The notes below the pieces were generated by a model. The model did not search any database. It worked only from the letters and a program-made list of their open reading frames with translations, and had not been told where the DNA came from. This document shows, one piece after another, positions 52,734 through 62,791 of a DNA stretch of 64,000 nt. The stretch covers positions 5,270,001 through 5,334,000 of the forward strand of contig NZ_AP022616.1 in NCBI RefSeq assembly GCF_010731115.1, written 5' to 3'. Numbering within the stretch: position 1 is the stretch's first letter; each line of letters starts with the position of its first letter. The stretch comes from Mycolicibacterium phocaicum (GTDB lineage Bacteria; Actinomycetota; Actinomycetes; Mycobacteriales; Mycobacteriaceae). The position numbers and the translations under genes are program-made.

Positions 52734-54215
52734 GAGCAATGATCAATACCTGTGGATGAGGCCCGAGGAGGCGGCCTGAAAGTGGGCGCACCTTCCCGAG
52801 GATGATCATCACGGAATCAGGTATTCGATCAAGACCGGCGTTGGCGCGCTGGTTGGGAAGGTACGCCCATGCTCACCGTAGTTCACGATGCCGAGGAGGC
52901 CAACGGCGGCGAGGCCGGCCGGTCGTTGTTGGACGAGATCGTCCGCGACGGAGCCCGGCAGATGTTGGCCGCTGCCCTGCAGGCCGAGGTCGCCGCGTAC
53001 GTGGCCGCATTCGCTGATCAGCTCGACGAGAACGGTCACCGACTGGTGGTCCGCAACGGCTATCACCAGCCGCGTGAGGTGCTGACCGCGGCCGGTGCCG
53101 TGCAGGTGAAGGCGCCGCGGGTCAACGATCGCCGTGTCGACCCCGATTCTGGTGAGCGGCAGCGGTTTTCCTCGGCGATCCTGCCGGCCTGGGCACGCAA
53201 GTCCCCGCAGATGAGTGAGGTGCTGCCGCTGCTGTATCTGCACGGCCTATCGACCAGCGACTTCGGGCCCGCACTCGAGCAGTTCCTCGGCTCGGGTGCC
53301 GGGTTGTCGGCCACCACGATCACCCGTCTGACCGCGCAGTGGCAAGACGAAGCCCGTACGTTCGCTGCCCGGGACCTGTCCGGCAGCGACTACGTCTACC
53401 TGTGGGTCGACGGCATTCACCTCAAGGTCCGCCTGGACCAGGAGAAGCTGTGCCTGCTGGTGATGCTCGGCGTGCGCGCTGACGGCCGCAAAGAGCTCGT
53501 GGCGATCACCGACGGCTATCGGGAGTCATGCGAGTCGTGGGCGGATCTGCTGCGCGACTGCAAACGACGCGGCATGACCGCCCCAGTGCTGGCCGTCGGC
53601 GATGGCGCGCTCGGGTTCTGGAAGGCGGTGCGGGAGGTATTCCCGAAGACCCGAGAGCAGCGCTGCTGGTTCCACAAGCAGGCCAACGTCCTTTCCGCAC
53701 TGCCGAAGTCAGCGCATCCGGCCGCGCTGGCGGCCATCAAGGACATCTACAACGCCGAAGACATCGACAAAGCTCAGGTCGCGGTCAAGGCCTTCGCGGT
53801 TGCCTTCGGCGCGAAGTACCCGAAAGTGGTCGCCAAGATCGTCGACGACCTCGATGTCCTGCTGGAGTTCTACCACTACCCCGCCGAGCACTGGATCCAT
53901 CTGCGTACCACGAATCCGATCGAATCCACCTTCGCCACAGTGCGTTTGAGAACGAAGGTCACCAAGGGTCCGGGATCGCGGGCCGCTGGATTGGCCATGG
54001 CCTACAAGCTGATCGACGCAGCCCAAGCCCGTTGGCGGGCCGTCAACGCCCCACATCTGGTCGCCCTCGTCCGCGCCGGAGCGGTCTTCCACAAAGGCAA
54101 ACTGCTCGAACGGCCCACCGACATCACCCCACCGACACCACCGTCAGACGGCGATCAACACACCGAAACGGAGGTCGCCTGAAACACCCCGATCCACAGG
54201 TATTGACAATTGCTC
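52734..54215 (+). mobile_element. IS256-family element, type 2, copy 2 (1482 bp), inside the toxin gene
   Basis: Same length and transposase as copy 1, opposite orientation. A 9-bp target duplication CTCAGCCGC flanks it (52725-52733 and 54216-54224). The toxin reading frame is open across the restored site, which proves the insertion point. Confidence 0.95.
52869..54182 (+). CDS. IS256-family (Mutator) transposase, copy 2 (437 aa)
   Basis: Identical to the product at 42665-43978, with the same three acidic motifs. ATG 52869. Identity of the two copies indicates recent transposition in this strain. Confidence 0.95.
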   Translation: MLTVVHDAEEANGGEAGRSLLDEIVRDGARQMLAAALQAEVAAYVAAFADQLDENGHRLVVRNGYHQPREVLTAAGAVQVKAPRVNDRRVDPDSGERQRFSSAILPAWARKSPQMSEVLPLLYLHGLSTSDFGPALEQFLGSGAGLSATTITRLTAQWQDEARTFAARDLSGSDYVYLWVDGIHLKVRLDQEKLCLLVMLGVRADGRKELVAITDGYRESCESWADLLRDCKRRGMTAPVLAVGDGALGFWKAVREVFPKTREQRCWFHKQANVLSALPKSAHPAALAAIKDIYNAEDIDKAQVAVKAFAVAFGAKYPKVVAKIVDDLDVLLEFYHYPAEHWIHLRTTNPIESTFATVRLRTKVTKGPGSRAAGLAMAYKLIDAAQARWRAVNAPHLVALVRAGAVFHKGKLLERPTDITPPTPPSDGDQHTETEVA

Positions 54216-56012
54216 CTCAGCCGCACCGGTCGGACGGGACTGGGCTTGAAGGTTCGCCAGGCGCCGCTGGGCGGTCGGGTCCTGAGCCAGGCGCGGATTG
54301 GTCTCCATGTTCTTTTGCAGCCAGTCCTTGTAATCGTCCTCATACATGCTGGTGGCGCTGCGCGGGTTCTCGAACTGGTGAGATCGGTTCGGACCGCGCG
54401 CCTCGAGCTGGTAATGGCTCGGATCATTGGACCATTCGAGCTTCTCCCGACGCGACAGCCCGTACTGCGTGGCCATGTCGTTGGTGGTCTTCTCTTCAAA
54501 ACCCGGCTTATGCCCGATATCCGGCGTGCCTTTGATGGGTTCGTACGTGTTCGGGTCCAGTGGAAGCCCGCTCTCGGGATCACGTTCGGCAGCGGCATGG
54601 ATGTCTTGTTTGGTTCCCTGCCGTAGCGGCGCCCGGCTGGTGATGTTGGTAGTGAGCCGCTGATCAGCAGCAGAGGGCGGCAACGCATGACTGAGCTCCC
54701 CACCGGGAATCACATCCCCAGCCGGCGGCCCATTCGGTGCCTTGGGCGTCTCGACGCCGGGCAGCGGCGGTTTCCCGGCGGTGCCGGCGGCGGCGATCTC
54801 CTCGCGTACCTGTGCTGGGTTGGGGACGGCCTTGGCGGCGTCAATGATCTCGTCGGTGTGCGTAACGACCTGTTTGGCGGCCAGTTCGGCGCCTTCTTCG
54901 GCGATCTTCTTGGCCGCCCCGGTGGGGGTGAACATGGTCGCCGCGTTGGCCACCGTCGACATCGCCCCGAGGGTTTGGTTGTCCGGCATGGCTTCTGAAG
55001 CGATCTGCAACCCGGCTGCGCCAACGTTGGCGACCGCCGCAGCGATCGCGGCGGCGCCGGCTGGCCCACCCACACCGGTCACTGCGACCGCGGCCCCCGC
55101 GACAATGACCGCTGTTTCCACCGGGTTGTTCTTCACGAACGTGAATACCGCTTTGCCGCCCGACGCCGTCGCTGAGGCCGCACTCGACACCGCGCTGCCG
55201 ACCGCGTTCGCTGCGCTGGACACGGTGCTGGTGATCGAGTCGAACAACCCCGCCGGTAGCGGTCCGCCGCCGGAGCCACCGACATGCAGCGGCGGATCCA
55301 CGTACACCGGCCACTTGGTGTCTGGGCGTGGGTCGATGACCTCAGAGAGCTGATACAAACCCGGACGCAGCTGACGCGCCACGTACGATGACGGCACCAA
55401 TTTGCCTGCGGCATCGCGGGTTTCGGCCGGGGCGAACATGCCGACGGTTTCCGCGGCCGGTGTGGCGCGGTTGATGGTCAAAAATCCGTTGGTGTGGGCC
55501 AACATCACGGTGTCGACCGGCGTGCGCACAAAGGTGGTGACCATGCGTACGCCGGTCGCGCTGGCGATGCGGGCAACCGTGCGCGTCCCAGTACCGGTGT
55601 TCTCAGCCAAGAAATCAAACCCTGCACCACGATCGGGATAGACGACGGATCCGCTGCTGGTGCGTTGGGCCGCACCGAGGCCGTCGGGTAAGACCTGCTG
55701 CACCGGCCCGGCGGGTGTCATCGAGGTCAGTCCGGCGACCGGGTCGGTGGGTAGTCCCGCGGCCCGTTGATCGGGTGTCGCTGCCGGATTGGGGATCGCG
55801 ACGGTGGTCGATCCGCTGAACGCTGCCATCGCTGCATCGGCGAATTCCTGCGCAGTCGATCCAGCGGCCGCAGCTACAGCCCCCGACCGGTTCGAACTGG
55901 CAAACCAGTACTGCCCGCCCGCGGTGAGCGCGACGGTGAGCACCATCGCAACCAAAGCCGGCCACCAACGAGCGACACGCCATGGCCGGTCACCCGGCAA
56001 AAAGTCCCCCAC
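54216..56012 (-). pseudogene. Membrane-anchored polymorphic toxin with GH-E-type nuclease domain, interrupted by IS256
   Basis: GTG 56012 follows CAGGGGGAA. The product has a basic N-terminus, one membrane helix (WWPALVAMVLTVALTAGGQYWF), an extracytoplasmic region, Ala/Gly-rich hydrophobic segments (residues about 310-370), then a C-terminal domain with DIGHKPGFEEKTTNDMATQYGL and SHQFENP, resembling GH-E/HNH-like toxin nucleases. The frame enters the IS after GAAEE and picks up about 20 foreign residues. The true end lies at 52512. The nuclease motif is upstream of the break, so a truncated toxin may still be active. Confidence 0.78.
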
Positions 56013-56032
56013 GACGATTCCCCCTGAATACG

Positions 56033-56464
56033 TCAGTTCTGATGTCCGACAGCAATGTCGGACGCGTTATGCAGGGTGTAGTCGGCAGACCGGCGGCAAA
56101 CCGAATGCGGCCCCGTCGGTGATCTACGACACAGCAAACAGTGACCCGCTATCGGGCCGGTCTGGGCGGCCAACGCCGAACCGGCAGTCGCTTCTGCCGC
56201 CGCGGCGGCAGAAGCGTCGCTCGCCAATCGCGCGAGGTGAGGTCCGTACAGCTCGTTCGCGTAGTGGTCGTCGATCACTGCGTGGAGTGACCCGGCCAGG
56301 TCGCCGAGTTTCTCGGCCATCTTCGCCGCGCTCTCGCTGATCGAGAGGGTGTAGAAGTCCCCGCCCAACGTCACGGCGTCGGCCAGCCCTCGGCTGTCGC
56401 CGTCCCAGAGCTTGGCCCGGATCACCGCCTTGCCGCATTGCCCGAACACTTCGCGGATGCGCAC
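56033..56464 (-). pseudogene. Fragment of a pyridoxamine-5'-phosphate-oxidase-like protein
   Basis: The visible part REVFGQCGKAVIRAKLWDGDSRG resembles the C-terminal region of PNPOx-like flavoproteins; the N-terminus is missing. After about residue 105 the sequence (LLCRRSPTGPHSVCRR) loses family character. A decayed remnant abutting a TetR remnant. Family call is weak. Confidence 0.4.
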
Positions 56465-57088
56465 GACGGTGGCCTACACCGCGGGTTTGCCGTCGGCACT
56501 GAGCATCTCGAGCAATTCGGCGTCGTCGATGACGAATGAATCGCTGACCATGCGCCGGCTGGCCGACCGGCTGCCGGCCCACCTACCGACGATCTACCGC
56601 CTGGTCGATGGCAAGGACGCCCTCTTCGACGAGATGGCCGAGGCGATTCTGGCGAAGGCGCTCGACGATGCGCCCACCGCTCCCCAGGATTGGGCCGATC
56701 GCGTCAAAAGCCTTGCCGCGGGGCCGCGTTCGGCTCTGCTGTCGCGGCGCGACGGCGCGCGAATCGTCGGCGGAAATTACGCTGCCAAACGGGCCAACCT
56801 GACCTTCATCGATACGCTGGTCGGCAGTGTGCAGGCCGGCGGTTTGGCGCACGAGCATGCGTTGTGGGCGGCGAGCTCGCTGCTCTGCTCGTACGTCCTG
56901 GGTGAGGTCCTCGAGCAGCAGGGTGCCGCCGGCGGCGAGACCGAGACGCTCGAGGGGTGCTTCGCTCCGGGGACTACCCACACCTCGCGTCCGGCCCCGT
57001 CGTGCAGCTGCTCGACTTCGACGCGCGATTCGCCTTCGGCTTGAATCTGCTCATGGCCGGAATGCGTTCCGGCGCAGATCGTTTATGA
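56454..57088 (+). pseudogene. Degraded TetR-family regulator
   Basis: TetR wording is clear in LTMRRLADRLPAHLPTIYRLVDGKDALFDEMAEAILA and in the C-terminal domain (LLSRRDGARIVGGNY onward). The start is disturbed: the first helix is split between frames. After ETLEG the frame changes; the true end (DYPHLASGPVVQLLDF, then FGLNLLMAGM) is in another frame and stops at 57088. At least two frameshifts, so probably inactive. Confidence 0.7.
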
Positions 57089-57106
57089 CGTGCCGATCCG
57101 ACACGA

Positions 57107-58492
57107 CTAAAGGCGACGCCCCGCTTCGCTGAGGACGTTGTGCAGGATGTCGTAGATCGCGTCGAACTCCTTCTGGCCGCTGATCAGTGGCGGAGCCAGC
57201 TGGATCACTGGGTCGCCACGATCGTCGGCGCGGCAATACAGACCCGCCTCCCACAGTGCGGGGGTCAGGAAGCCGCGCAACAGGCGCTCGGACTCTTCGC
57301 TGTTGAAGGTCTCCCTGGTGGCTTTGTCCTTGACCAGTTCGATGCCGTAGAAGAACCCCTCGCCGCGGACATCGCCGACGATCGGAAGGTCGTACAGCTT
57401 TTCCAGTGTTGCCCGGAATGCCGGGGCGGTCGCCTTCACGTGGGCGTTGATGCCCTCGCGCTCGAAGATGTCGAGGTTGGCCAGCGCCACCGCGGACGAC
57501 ACCGGGTGTCCACCGAAGGTGTAGCCATGGGCGAACATCGTCTTGCCGTCGTTGAAGGGTTCGAACAGGCGGTCGCTGGCGATCATCGCCCCGATCGGGG
57601 AGTAGCCGGACGTCAAACCCTTTGCGCTGGTGATGATGTCGGGGATGTAGCCGAAATCGTCGCAGGCGAACATCGAGCCGATGCGGCCGTAGGCGCAGAT
57701 CACCTCGTCGGACACCAGGAGTACGTCGTACCGGTCGCAGATCTCACGGACGCGCTGGAAGTACCCCGGTGGTGGTGGGAAGCATCCGCCCGCGTTCTGC
57801 ACCGGCTCCAGGAACACCGCGGCGACGGTATCGGGACCCTCGAACTCGATGGCTTCGGCGATGCGGTCCGCGCAGTACCGGCCGAACGCCTCCGGGTCGT
57901 GCGCGTAGGCGTCGGGCGCGCGGTAGAAGTTGGTGTTCGGTGCGCGGAAGCCACCGGGCGTGAGTGGTTCGAACGGCGCCTTGAACGCCGGGATCCCGGT
58001 GATCGCCAGTGCACCCTGAGGGGTGCCGTGGTAGGCGATGGACCGCGAAATCACCTTGTGCTTACCGGGTTTCCCGGTCAGCTTGAAGAACTGCTTGGCC
58101 AGCTTCCAGGCACTCTCCACCGCTTCGCCGCCGCCGGTGGTGAAGAAGACGCGATTCAGGTCGCCCGGCGCATAGTTGGCGATGCGTTCGGCCAGCTCGA
58201 TCGCGGGCGGAGACGCGTAGGACCACAGTGGGAAGAACGACAGCTGCTCGGCCTGGCGCGCAGCCGCCGCCGCGAGTTCCTCGCGGCCGTGCCCGACCTG
58301 CACGACGAACAGGCCCGACAGCCCGTCGATATAGCTTTTGCCCCGGTCGTCGAAGATGGTGACGCCTTCACCGCGGGTGATGATGGGCGGGGCGATATCG
58401 GCCCCGTGACGGGCGAAATGACCCCACAGATGCCGTTTGGCCTTGGCCGACAAGTCGGTTGAAAGTTGTTGTGCTGCATTGATTGTTGTCAT
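57107..58492 (-). CDS. Class III PLP aminotransferase (461 aa)
   Basis: Full-length omega-type aminotransferase: VQVGHGREELAAAAARQAEQL, TTGGGEAVESAWKLAKQFF, the Asp of LLVSDEVICAYGRIG, and the PLP lysine in ITSAKGLTSGYSPIGA. ATG 58492 overlaps the Lrp-family stop. Such enzymes use putrescine, beta-alanine or GABA-like amines with pyruvate or 2-oxoglutarate. With the aminobutyraldehyde dehydrogenase across the divergent promoter and the permease beyond, a diamine or amino-acid catabolic unit is likely. Confidence 0.9.
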   Translation of the reverse strand: MTTINAAQQLSTDLSAKAKRHLWGHFARHGADIAPPIITRGEGVTIFDDRGKSYIDGLSGLFVVQVGHGREELAAAAARQAEQLSFFPLWSYASPPAIELAERIANYAPGDLNRVFFTTGGGEAVESAWKLAKQFFKLTGKPGKHKVISRSIAYHGTPQGALAITGIPAFKAPFEPLTPGGFRAPNTNFYRAPDAYAHDPEAFGRYCADRIAEAIEFEGPDTVAAVFLEPVQNAGGCFPPPPGYFQRVREICDRYDVLLVSDEVICAYGRIGSMFACDDFGYIPDIITSAKGLTSGYSPIGAMIASDRLFEPFNDGKTMFAHGYTFGGHPVSSAVALANLDIFEREGINAHVKATAPAFRATLEKLYDLPIVGDVRGEGFFYGIELVKDKATRETFNSEESERLLRGFLTPALWEAGLYCRADDRGDPVIQLAPPLISGQKEFDAIYDILHNVLSEAGRRL

Positions 58493-59022
58493 CGCGTGCC
58501 CCAGTTGTATTGCTGTTTGACGAGTTTGAGGTAGACCAGTGTTTCGGTGGACAGCACCCCCGGTACGGCTCGAATCTTGCGGTTGAGCAGGTCGAGCAGG
58601 TGGCTGTCGTCTTCGCAGACGACTTCGATGATGATGTCGAAGGTCCCGGCGGTCAGCACGACATAGTCGACGGACTCGATGGCGGCCAGTTTGTCGGCGA
58701 CCTGGGTGGTGTCCCCCGTGCATCGAACGCCGATCATGGCCTGGCGTCCGAAGCCCATTTGAACCGGGTCGGTCACGGCGACGATCTGCATGACGCCGCC
58801 GTCGACCATGCGCTGGACACGTTGGCGCACGGCCGCTTCCGACAGCTCGACCGCTTTACCGATGGCGGCATAGGACTGCCTGCCGTCCTGCTGCAGTTTC
58901 TCGATGATCGCTTTCGACAGTTCGTCGAGTTGGCAGGCGGCGCCACCCCGAGACGGATTACTTCGCCCAGGAATCGCGGCGGCATCGGGCGGGGCATCTG
59001 GGATGGCCATGCCGTCAATCAT
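58489..59022 (-). CDS. Lrp/AsnC-family transcriptional regulator (177 aa)
   Basis: Helix-turn-helix (DELSKAIIEKLQQDGRQSYAAIGKAVELSEAAVRQRVQRMV) then an AsnC/RAM ligand domain (GTFDIIIEVVCEDDSHLLDLL). The start is at 59022 or ATG 59010. It overlaps the aminotransferase gene and diverges from the aldehyde dehydrogenase, so it probably controls both by sensing an amino acid or amine. Confidence 0.92.
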   Translation of the reverse strand: MIDGMAIPDAPPDAAAIPGRSNPSRGGAACQLDELSKAIIEKLQQDGRQSYAAIGKAVELSEAAVRQRVQRMVDGGVMQIVAVTDPVQMGFGRQAMIGVRCTGDTTQVADKLAAIESVDYVVLTAGTFDIIIEVVCEDDSHLLDLLNRKIRAVPGVLSTETLVYLKLVKQQYNWGTR

Positions 59023-59124
59023 GCACGGATTTCGTTGTTGAACACAACCGGTACGACGGAATCAATCGTCTGTAGCTCGATTTCAAGTGGAATCCGCATC
59101 GGTGTTGGGGTAGCGTGCATCAGC
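59023..59124. promoter_or_regulatory. Divergent promoter region, Lrp gene and aminobutyraldehyde dehydrogenase
   Basis: About 100 bases between divergent starts, relatively AT-rich around 59020-59090. Lrp-type sites are expected; I do not see a clear repeat. Confidence 0.45.
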
Positions 59125-60621
59125 GTGAGCGCAGGTGCAGGCCAGGTCGTCGCCGGGAGTTTCATCAACGGAAAGTCCGTGACAACGGCGGGGAGTCCGT
59201 TCGAAGTCATCAACCCGGCCACGGGTGATGTCGTGGCGTCGTATGCGCTGGCGACGCCGGCTGATGTCGACGTTGCGGTGGCCGCGGCCCGCGCCGCGCA
59301 GCCGGGCTGGGCTCGGGCAACTCCGGCCGAGCGAGCCACGGTGCTGGCGCGGTTGGCGCAACTGGTCGCCGAGAACGCTGACGAGTTCGTGGATCAGGAG
59401 GTGAGCCAGACCGGTAAACCGGTCCGCCTGGCGGCGAACTTCGATGTCCCCGGCAGCGTCGACAACATCGACTTTTTTGCCGGTGCCGCCCGGCACCTCG
59501 AAGGCAAGGCCACTGCCGAGTACTCGGCCGATCACACGTCGAGCATCCGGCGCGAGGCGGTCGGCGTGGTCGCCACCATCACGCCGTGGAACTACCCGCT
59601 GCAGATGGCGGTCTGGAAGGCCTTGCCCGCGTTGGCGGCCGGTTGTGCCGTGGTGATCAAGCCTGCCGAGATCACCCCGCTGACCACCCTCACGCTGGCC
59701 CGATTGGCCGGCGAAGCCGGGCTGCCCGAAGGTGTGTTCAATGTGGTGACCGGGCTGGGCGCGGACGTCGGCGCCGCCCTTGCCGGGCACCGTGATGTCG
59801 ACATGGTGACGTTCACCGGCTCGACGTCAGTCGGGCGACGAGTGATGACAGCGGCAGCAGTCCACGGCCACCGCACTCAGCTCGAGCTCGGCGGCAAGGC
59901 TCCGTTCGTGGTCTTCGACGACGCGGACTTGGAAGCCGCTATACATGGGGCAGTGGCGGCATCACTGATCAACACTGGCCAGGACTGCACCGCGGCGACC
60001 CGCGCCATCGTGGCGCAGCCGTTGTACGACGATTTTGTGGCGGGAGTTGCCGAGCTGTTCGGCAAGGTCGTCACCGGCGATCCGTATGACCCGAATACCG
60101 ATCTGGGACCGGTGATCTCGACGCCGCACCGGACCAAGGTCGCCGGCATGGTGCAGCGGGCACAGCAGCAGGGCGGGCGGATCGTGACGGGCGGAGCAAT
60201 GCCCGAGGGCCCGGGCATGTTCTACCCGCCGACATTGATTGCCGATGTCGCGGAAGACTCCGAGATCTACCGCGACGAGATTTTCGGCCCTGTGCTCACC
60301 GTGCGGCCATTCACCGACGACGATGACGCACTGCGGCAGGCCAACGACACCGAGTACGGGCTGGCGGCCTCGGCATGGACCCGCGACGTGTACCGGGCCC
60401 AGCGGGCAGGGCGCGAAATCCAGGCCGGCTGCGTGTGGATCAACGACCACATCCCGATCATCTCCGAAATGCCACATGGCGGTATCGGCGCTTCCGGGTT
60501 CGGTAAAGACATGAGCGCCTATTCGTTTGAGGAATACCTGACCATCAAACATGTGATGAGCGATATCACCTCGGTTGCGGAAAAGGATTGGCACCGAATC
60601 ATCTTCGCCAATAGAAAGTAG
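59125..60621 (+). CDS. Gamma-aminobutyraldehyde dehydrogenase-like ALDH (498 aa)
   Basis: Core motifs are ITPWNYPLQ, FTGSTSVGR, LELGGKAPFVV (Glu) and NTGQDCTAATR (Cys). The ending EMPHGGIGASGFGKDMSAYSFEEY is typical of PatD/YdcW-type aminobutyraldehyde dehydrogenases. GTG 59125 is my start; no ATG fits better. It would finish the oxidation of an amino-aldehyde made by the aminotransferase at 57107. Complete. Confidence 0.88.
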   Translation: MSAGAGQVVAGSFINGKSVTTAGSPFEVINPATGDVVASYALATPADVDVAVAAARAAQPGWARATPAERATVLARLAQLVAENADEFVDQEVSQTGKPVRLAANFDVPGSVDNIDFFAGAARHLEGKATAEYSADHTSSIRREAVGVVATITPWNYPLQMAVWKALPALAAGCAVVIKPAEITPLTTLTLARLAGEAGLPEGVFNVVTGLGADVGAALAGHRDVDMVTFTGSTSVGRRVMTAAAVHGHRTQLELGGKAPFVVFDDADLEAAIHGAVAASLINTGQDCTAATRAIVAQPLYDDFVAGVAELFGKVVTGDPYDPNTDLGPVISTPHRTKVAGMVQRAQQQGGRIVTGGAMPEGPGMFYPPTLIADVAEDSEIYRDEIFGPVLTVRPFTDDDDALRQANDTEYGLAASAWTRDVYRAQRAGREIQAGCVWINDHIPIISEMPHGGIGASGFGKDMSAYSFEEYLTIKHVMSDITSVAEKDWHRIIFANRK

Positions 60622-61165
60622 TTCGCGCGGTCGCCGTCGCCAAGCGCAGCTGTCAAAGACCTGTGGAGCATTTCGTTCGATAATTTCGAGGGAAATCAGA
60701 GTTCGCGAATAGGCGTTACCAAACATTGCGCCGGGCTCATCTGTCATCGGGTGTTCCGAAGCTGTGTGAAACCTGTACGGATGTTCCTGGATGCACTGTG
60801 CTGCAGCGGTATTCGGCGTACCGTCGTGAACGACGGTCAGGCTCGCTGATTCCAGAACCGGGCGATAGCCGGCATTTCTGTATCTGCAGACACGTGCGCC
60901 GGCGCGCTGCGAAACACATCTACTCGACGCCGATATCCGATGTCCAATTCCGGGTCATTCAGCGTGAATGCCAGATTAGTCTTGTCGTTGTTTTTAACAT
61001 TCGTTGCCACTGCTGGTAACAACTCGACTCTAAAGTTGCCTGGTGAACCGAAAGCGGTTGTCCCGCTAGGTCATTTCGCCCATGCACATCTGCCGTCGGC
61101 ACCGTAGCCGGCATGCGTCCATGCCGTGTTCGTGGACCGACCAATCACATCGAGGAGGCCGATCA
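60622..61165. other. Non-coding region upstream of the permease
   Basis: About 540 bases of lower GC with no acceptable gene. The permease promoter should lie in the right half. GAGGAGG just before 61166 is its ribosome site. Confidence 0.5.
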
Positions 61166-62623
61166 ATGCCGTCTATATCCAATGTCGAGCGGCTCGATGA
61201 ACTCAGAGAAGATACCGGACTGGCGGCTGCCAGCATGAGCGGTGTCGAGCTCGTCGCGCAGTCGACCGCCGGCATCGCGCCAAGTGCCGTGATGGTTTCC
61301 GGCGCAACGCTTGTCGCTGCCAGCGCCAGCGCGGGCACCCTGTGTTCCTACGCCGTCTCCTTGTGTGTGCTGCTCTTGGTGGGCTGGTGCGTATCCCGCG
61401 CCGCGCGATTGCGGCCGGGCGAGGACCTGCTCTCACATATCACCGCCGCGTTCGGTCGAGCGGTCGGGTTCGTCGGGTCGACCGGTCTCGCTCTCGGCTA
61501 CCTGCTCATCTCCGTCGGCTGCGTCGCCCAATTCTCGCAGTACACCAAACCCCTTCTCGGAGTGGCTCCGCCGGTGAGCGCCGGAGTGCCCGCCACCTCG
61601 ATTTCGGTCACGGTGGTTTTGGAAATCCTGTGTGTGGTGGGCGCGGCATGGATGATGATCCGCGGCGTCCGGATCTCCGCATGGACCGGTGTGGTGCTCG
61701 AGGTGCTCTCCATCGGAGCAATTCTGTTGGTGTGCACCATGGTTCTGCTTCATCATGGGGTCAGTCTCGCGCCGCTCATGCCCACTGGAATCACGGTGCA
61801 ACAGGTGGTCAGCGGGATGGTGCTGGCGACCCTGGGTTTCGTCGGGTTCGAGTCGGCTGCGTGTTTGTCCGTCGAGGCCAAGGACCCACAGCGGACAATC
61901 CCACGGGCCGTCACCGGTAGTGCGCTCCTGGCCGGCGCGCTCTACCTGTATGCGTCTTACGCGCAGATTGTCGGATTCGGCGGTGCCGACAACCTGGCCG
62001 CCGATGCAACGCCGTTGAACACCTTGGCCGATGGCCTCGGCTTTCACTGGCTTGCGTTGGGCATCGATCTGGGCGCGGTGGCCTCGAACTTCGCTTGCGT
62101 GTCCGGCTCGCTCACAGCGGCCAGTCGGGTGTTGCGATCGATGGGGGAGTCGCAGTTGGTGCACCGCAAGATGGCGGCGACGCATCCCACCCGCAAGACC
62201 CCGCATATTGCGATCCTCTTGCTCAGTGCGGCTGCCCTGATCGCGGCACTTGGCTTGGGGCTCAGCGGAATCAACGAGCTCGACGTGTATTCCTACACCG
62301 GAACGCTGGGAACCTTCGGCTACATGGTCGCCTACATGCTGATGGGTTTGGGTATCCCGATCCTGGTGCGGCGCCTGGCGCCACAGGCCAGCATCGGCGC
62401 CGCCGTCATCATCGGGATGACCGTCACAGGCTCCCTCGGGTATGTCTTCTACCGCAACGTGTATCCGCTCCCGGCCTGGCCCGCAGCCTTGATGCCGTGG
62501 ATCTTCCTGGCAGTGCTGCTTGCCGCGGCCGCGTGGTATTTCGCCGGACCGGCCCGTATCGCACGCAGGCAGACTCGCGAATCGTCGTTGGCCGAGGAGC
62601 CGGCGCCCGAGCCTGCGAGGTGA
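61166..62623 (+). CDS. APC-superfamily amino-acid/polyamine permease (485 aa)
   Basis: About 12 hydrophobic segments. The first has the APC signature (MSGVELVAQSTAGIAPSAVMVSGATLVAAS) and the sixth region GFVGFESAACLSVEAKDPQRTIPRAV is typical of this family. ATG 61166 follows GAGGAGG. It probably imports the amine or amino acid used by the aminotransferase and dehydrogenase. A convergent PAS-ANTAR gene follows. Confidence 0.9.
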   Translation: MPSISNVERLDELREDTGLAAASMSGVELVAQSTAGIAPSAVMVSGATLVAASASAGTLCSYAVSLCVLLLVGWCVSRAARLRPGEDLLSHITAAFGRAVGFVGSTGLALGYLLISVGCVAQFSQYTKPLLGVAPPVSAGVPATSISVTVVLEILCVVGAAWMMIRGVRISAWTGVVLEVLSIGAILLVCTMVLLHHGVSLAPLMPTGITVQQVVSGMVLATLGFVGFESAACLSVEAKDPQRTIPRAVTGSALLAGALYLYASYAQIVGFGGADNLAADATPLNTLADGLGFHWLALGIDLGAVASNFACVSGSLTAASRVLRSMGESQLVHRKMAATHPTRKTPHIAILLLSAAALIAALGLGLSGINELDVYSYTGTLGTFGYMVAYMLMGLGIPILVRRLAPQASIGAAVIIGMTVTGSLGYVFYRNVYPLPAWPAALMPWIFLAVLLAAAAWYFAGPARIARRQTRESSLAEEPAPEPAR

Positions 62624-62700
62624 GGCTGAGGGCATCCGAGTAGACGCGGAGACAAGCAGACCTCCGGCCGACGGCGTGACCAAGCCCATTGCCGCCCGTT

Positions 62701-62739
62701 GCCACGGAAGGGTCCAGAGTCAAAGGACCCTTCCGTGGC
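62701..62739. terminator. Perfect 15-bp hairpin between convergent genes
   Basis: GCCACGGAAGGGTCC (62701-62715), a 9-base loop and its exact complement (62725-62739). It lies between the permease (plus) and the PAS-ANTAR gene (minus), so it likely stops both. T-runs are absent. Confidence 0.75.
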
Positions 62740-62791
62740 ATGCTCACGCATTGCATGTGGGCACATCGAAAATTGCCATACCCCAAGGGGT

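Noticed and set aside
42632..54215. Composite transposon formed by the two IS256 copies with bil as cargo
   Set aside because: Each copy has its own matching 9-bp duplication on both sides, and the toxin frame is continuous across copy 2. The copies inserted separately and the DNA between was already there.
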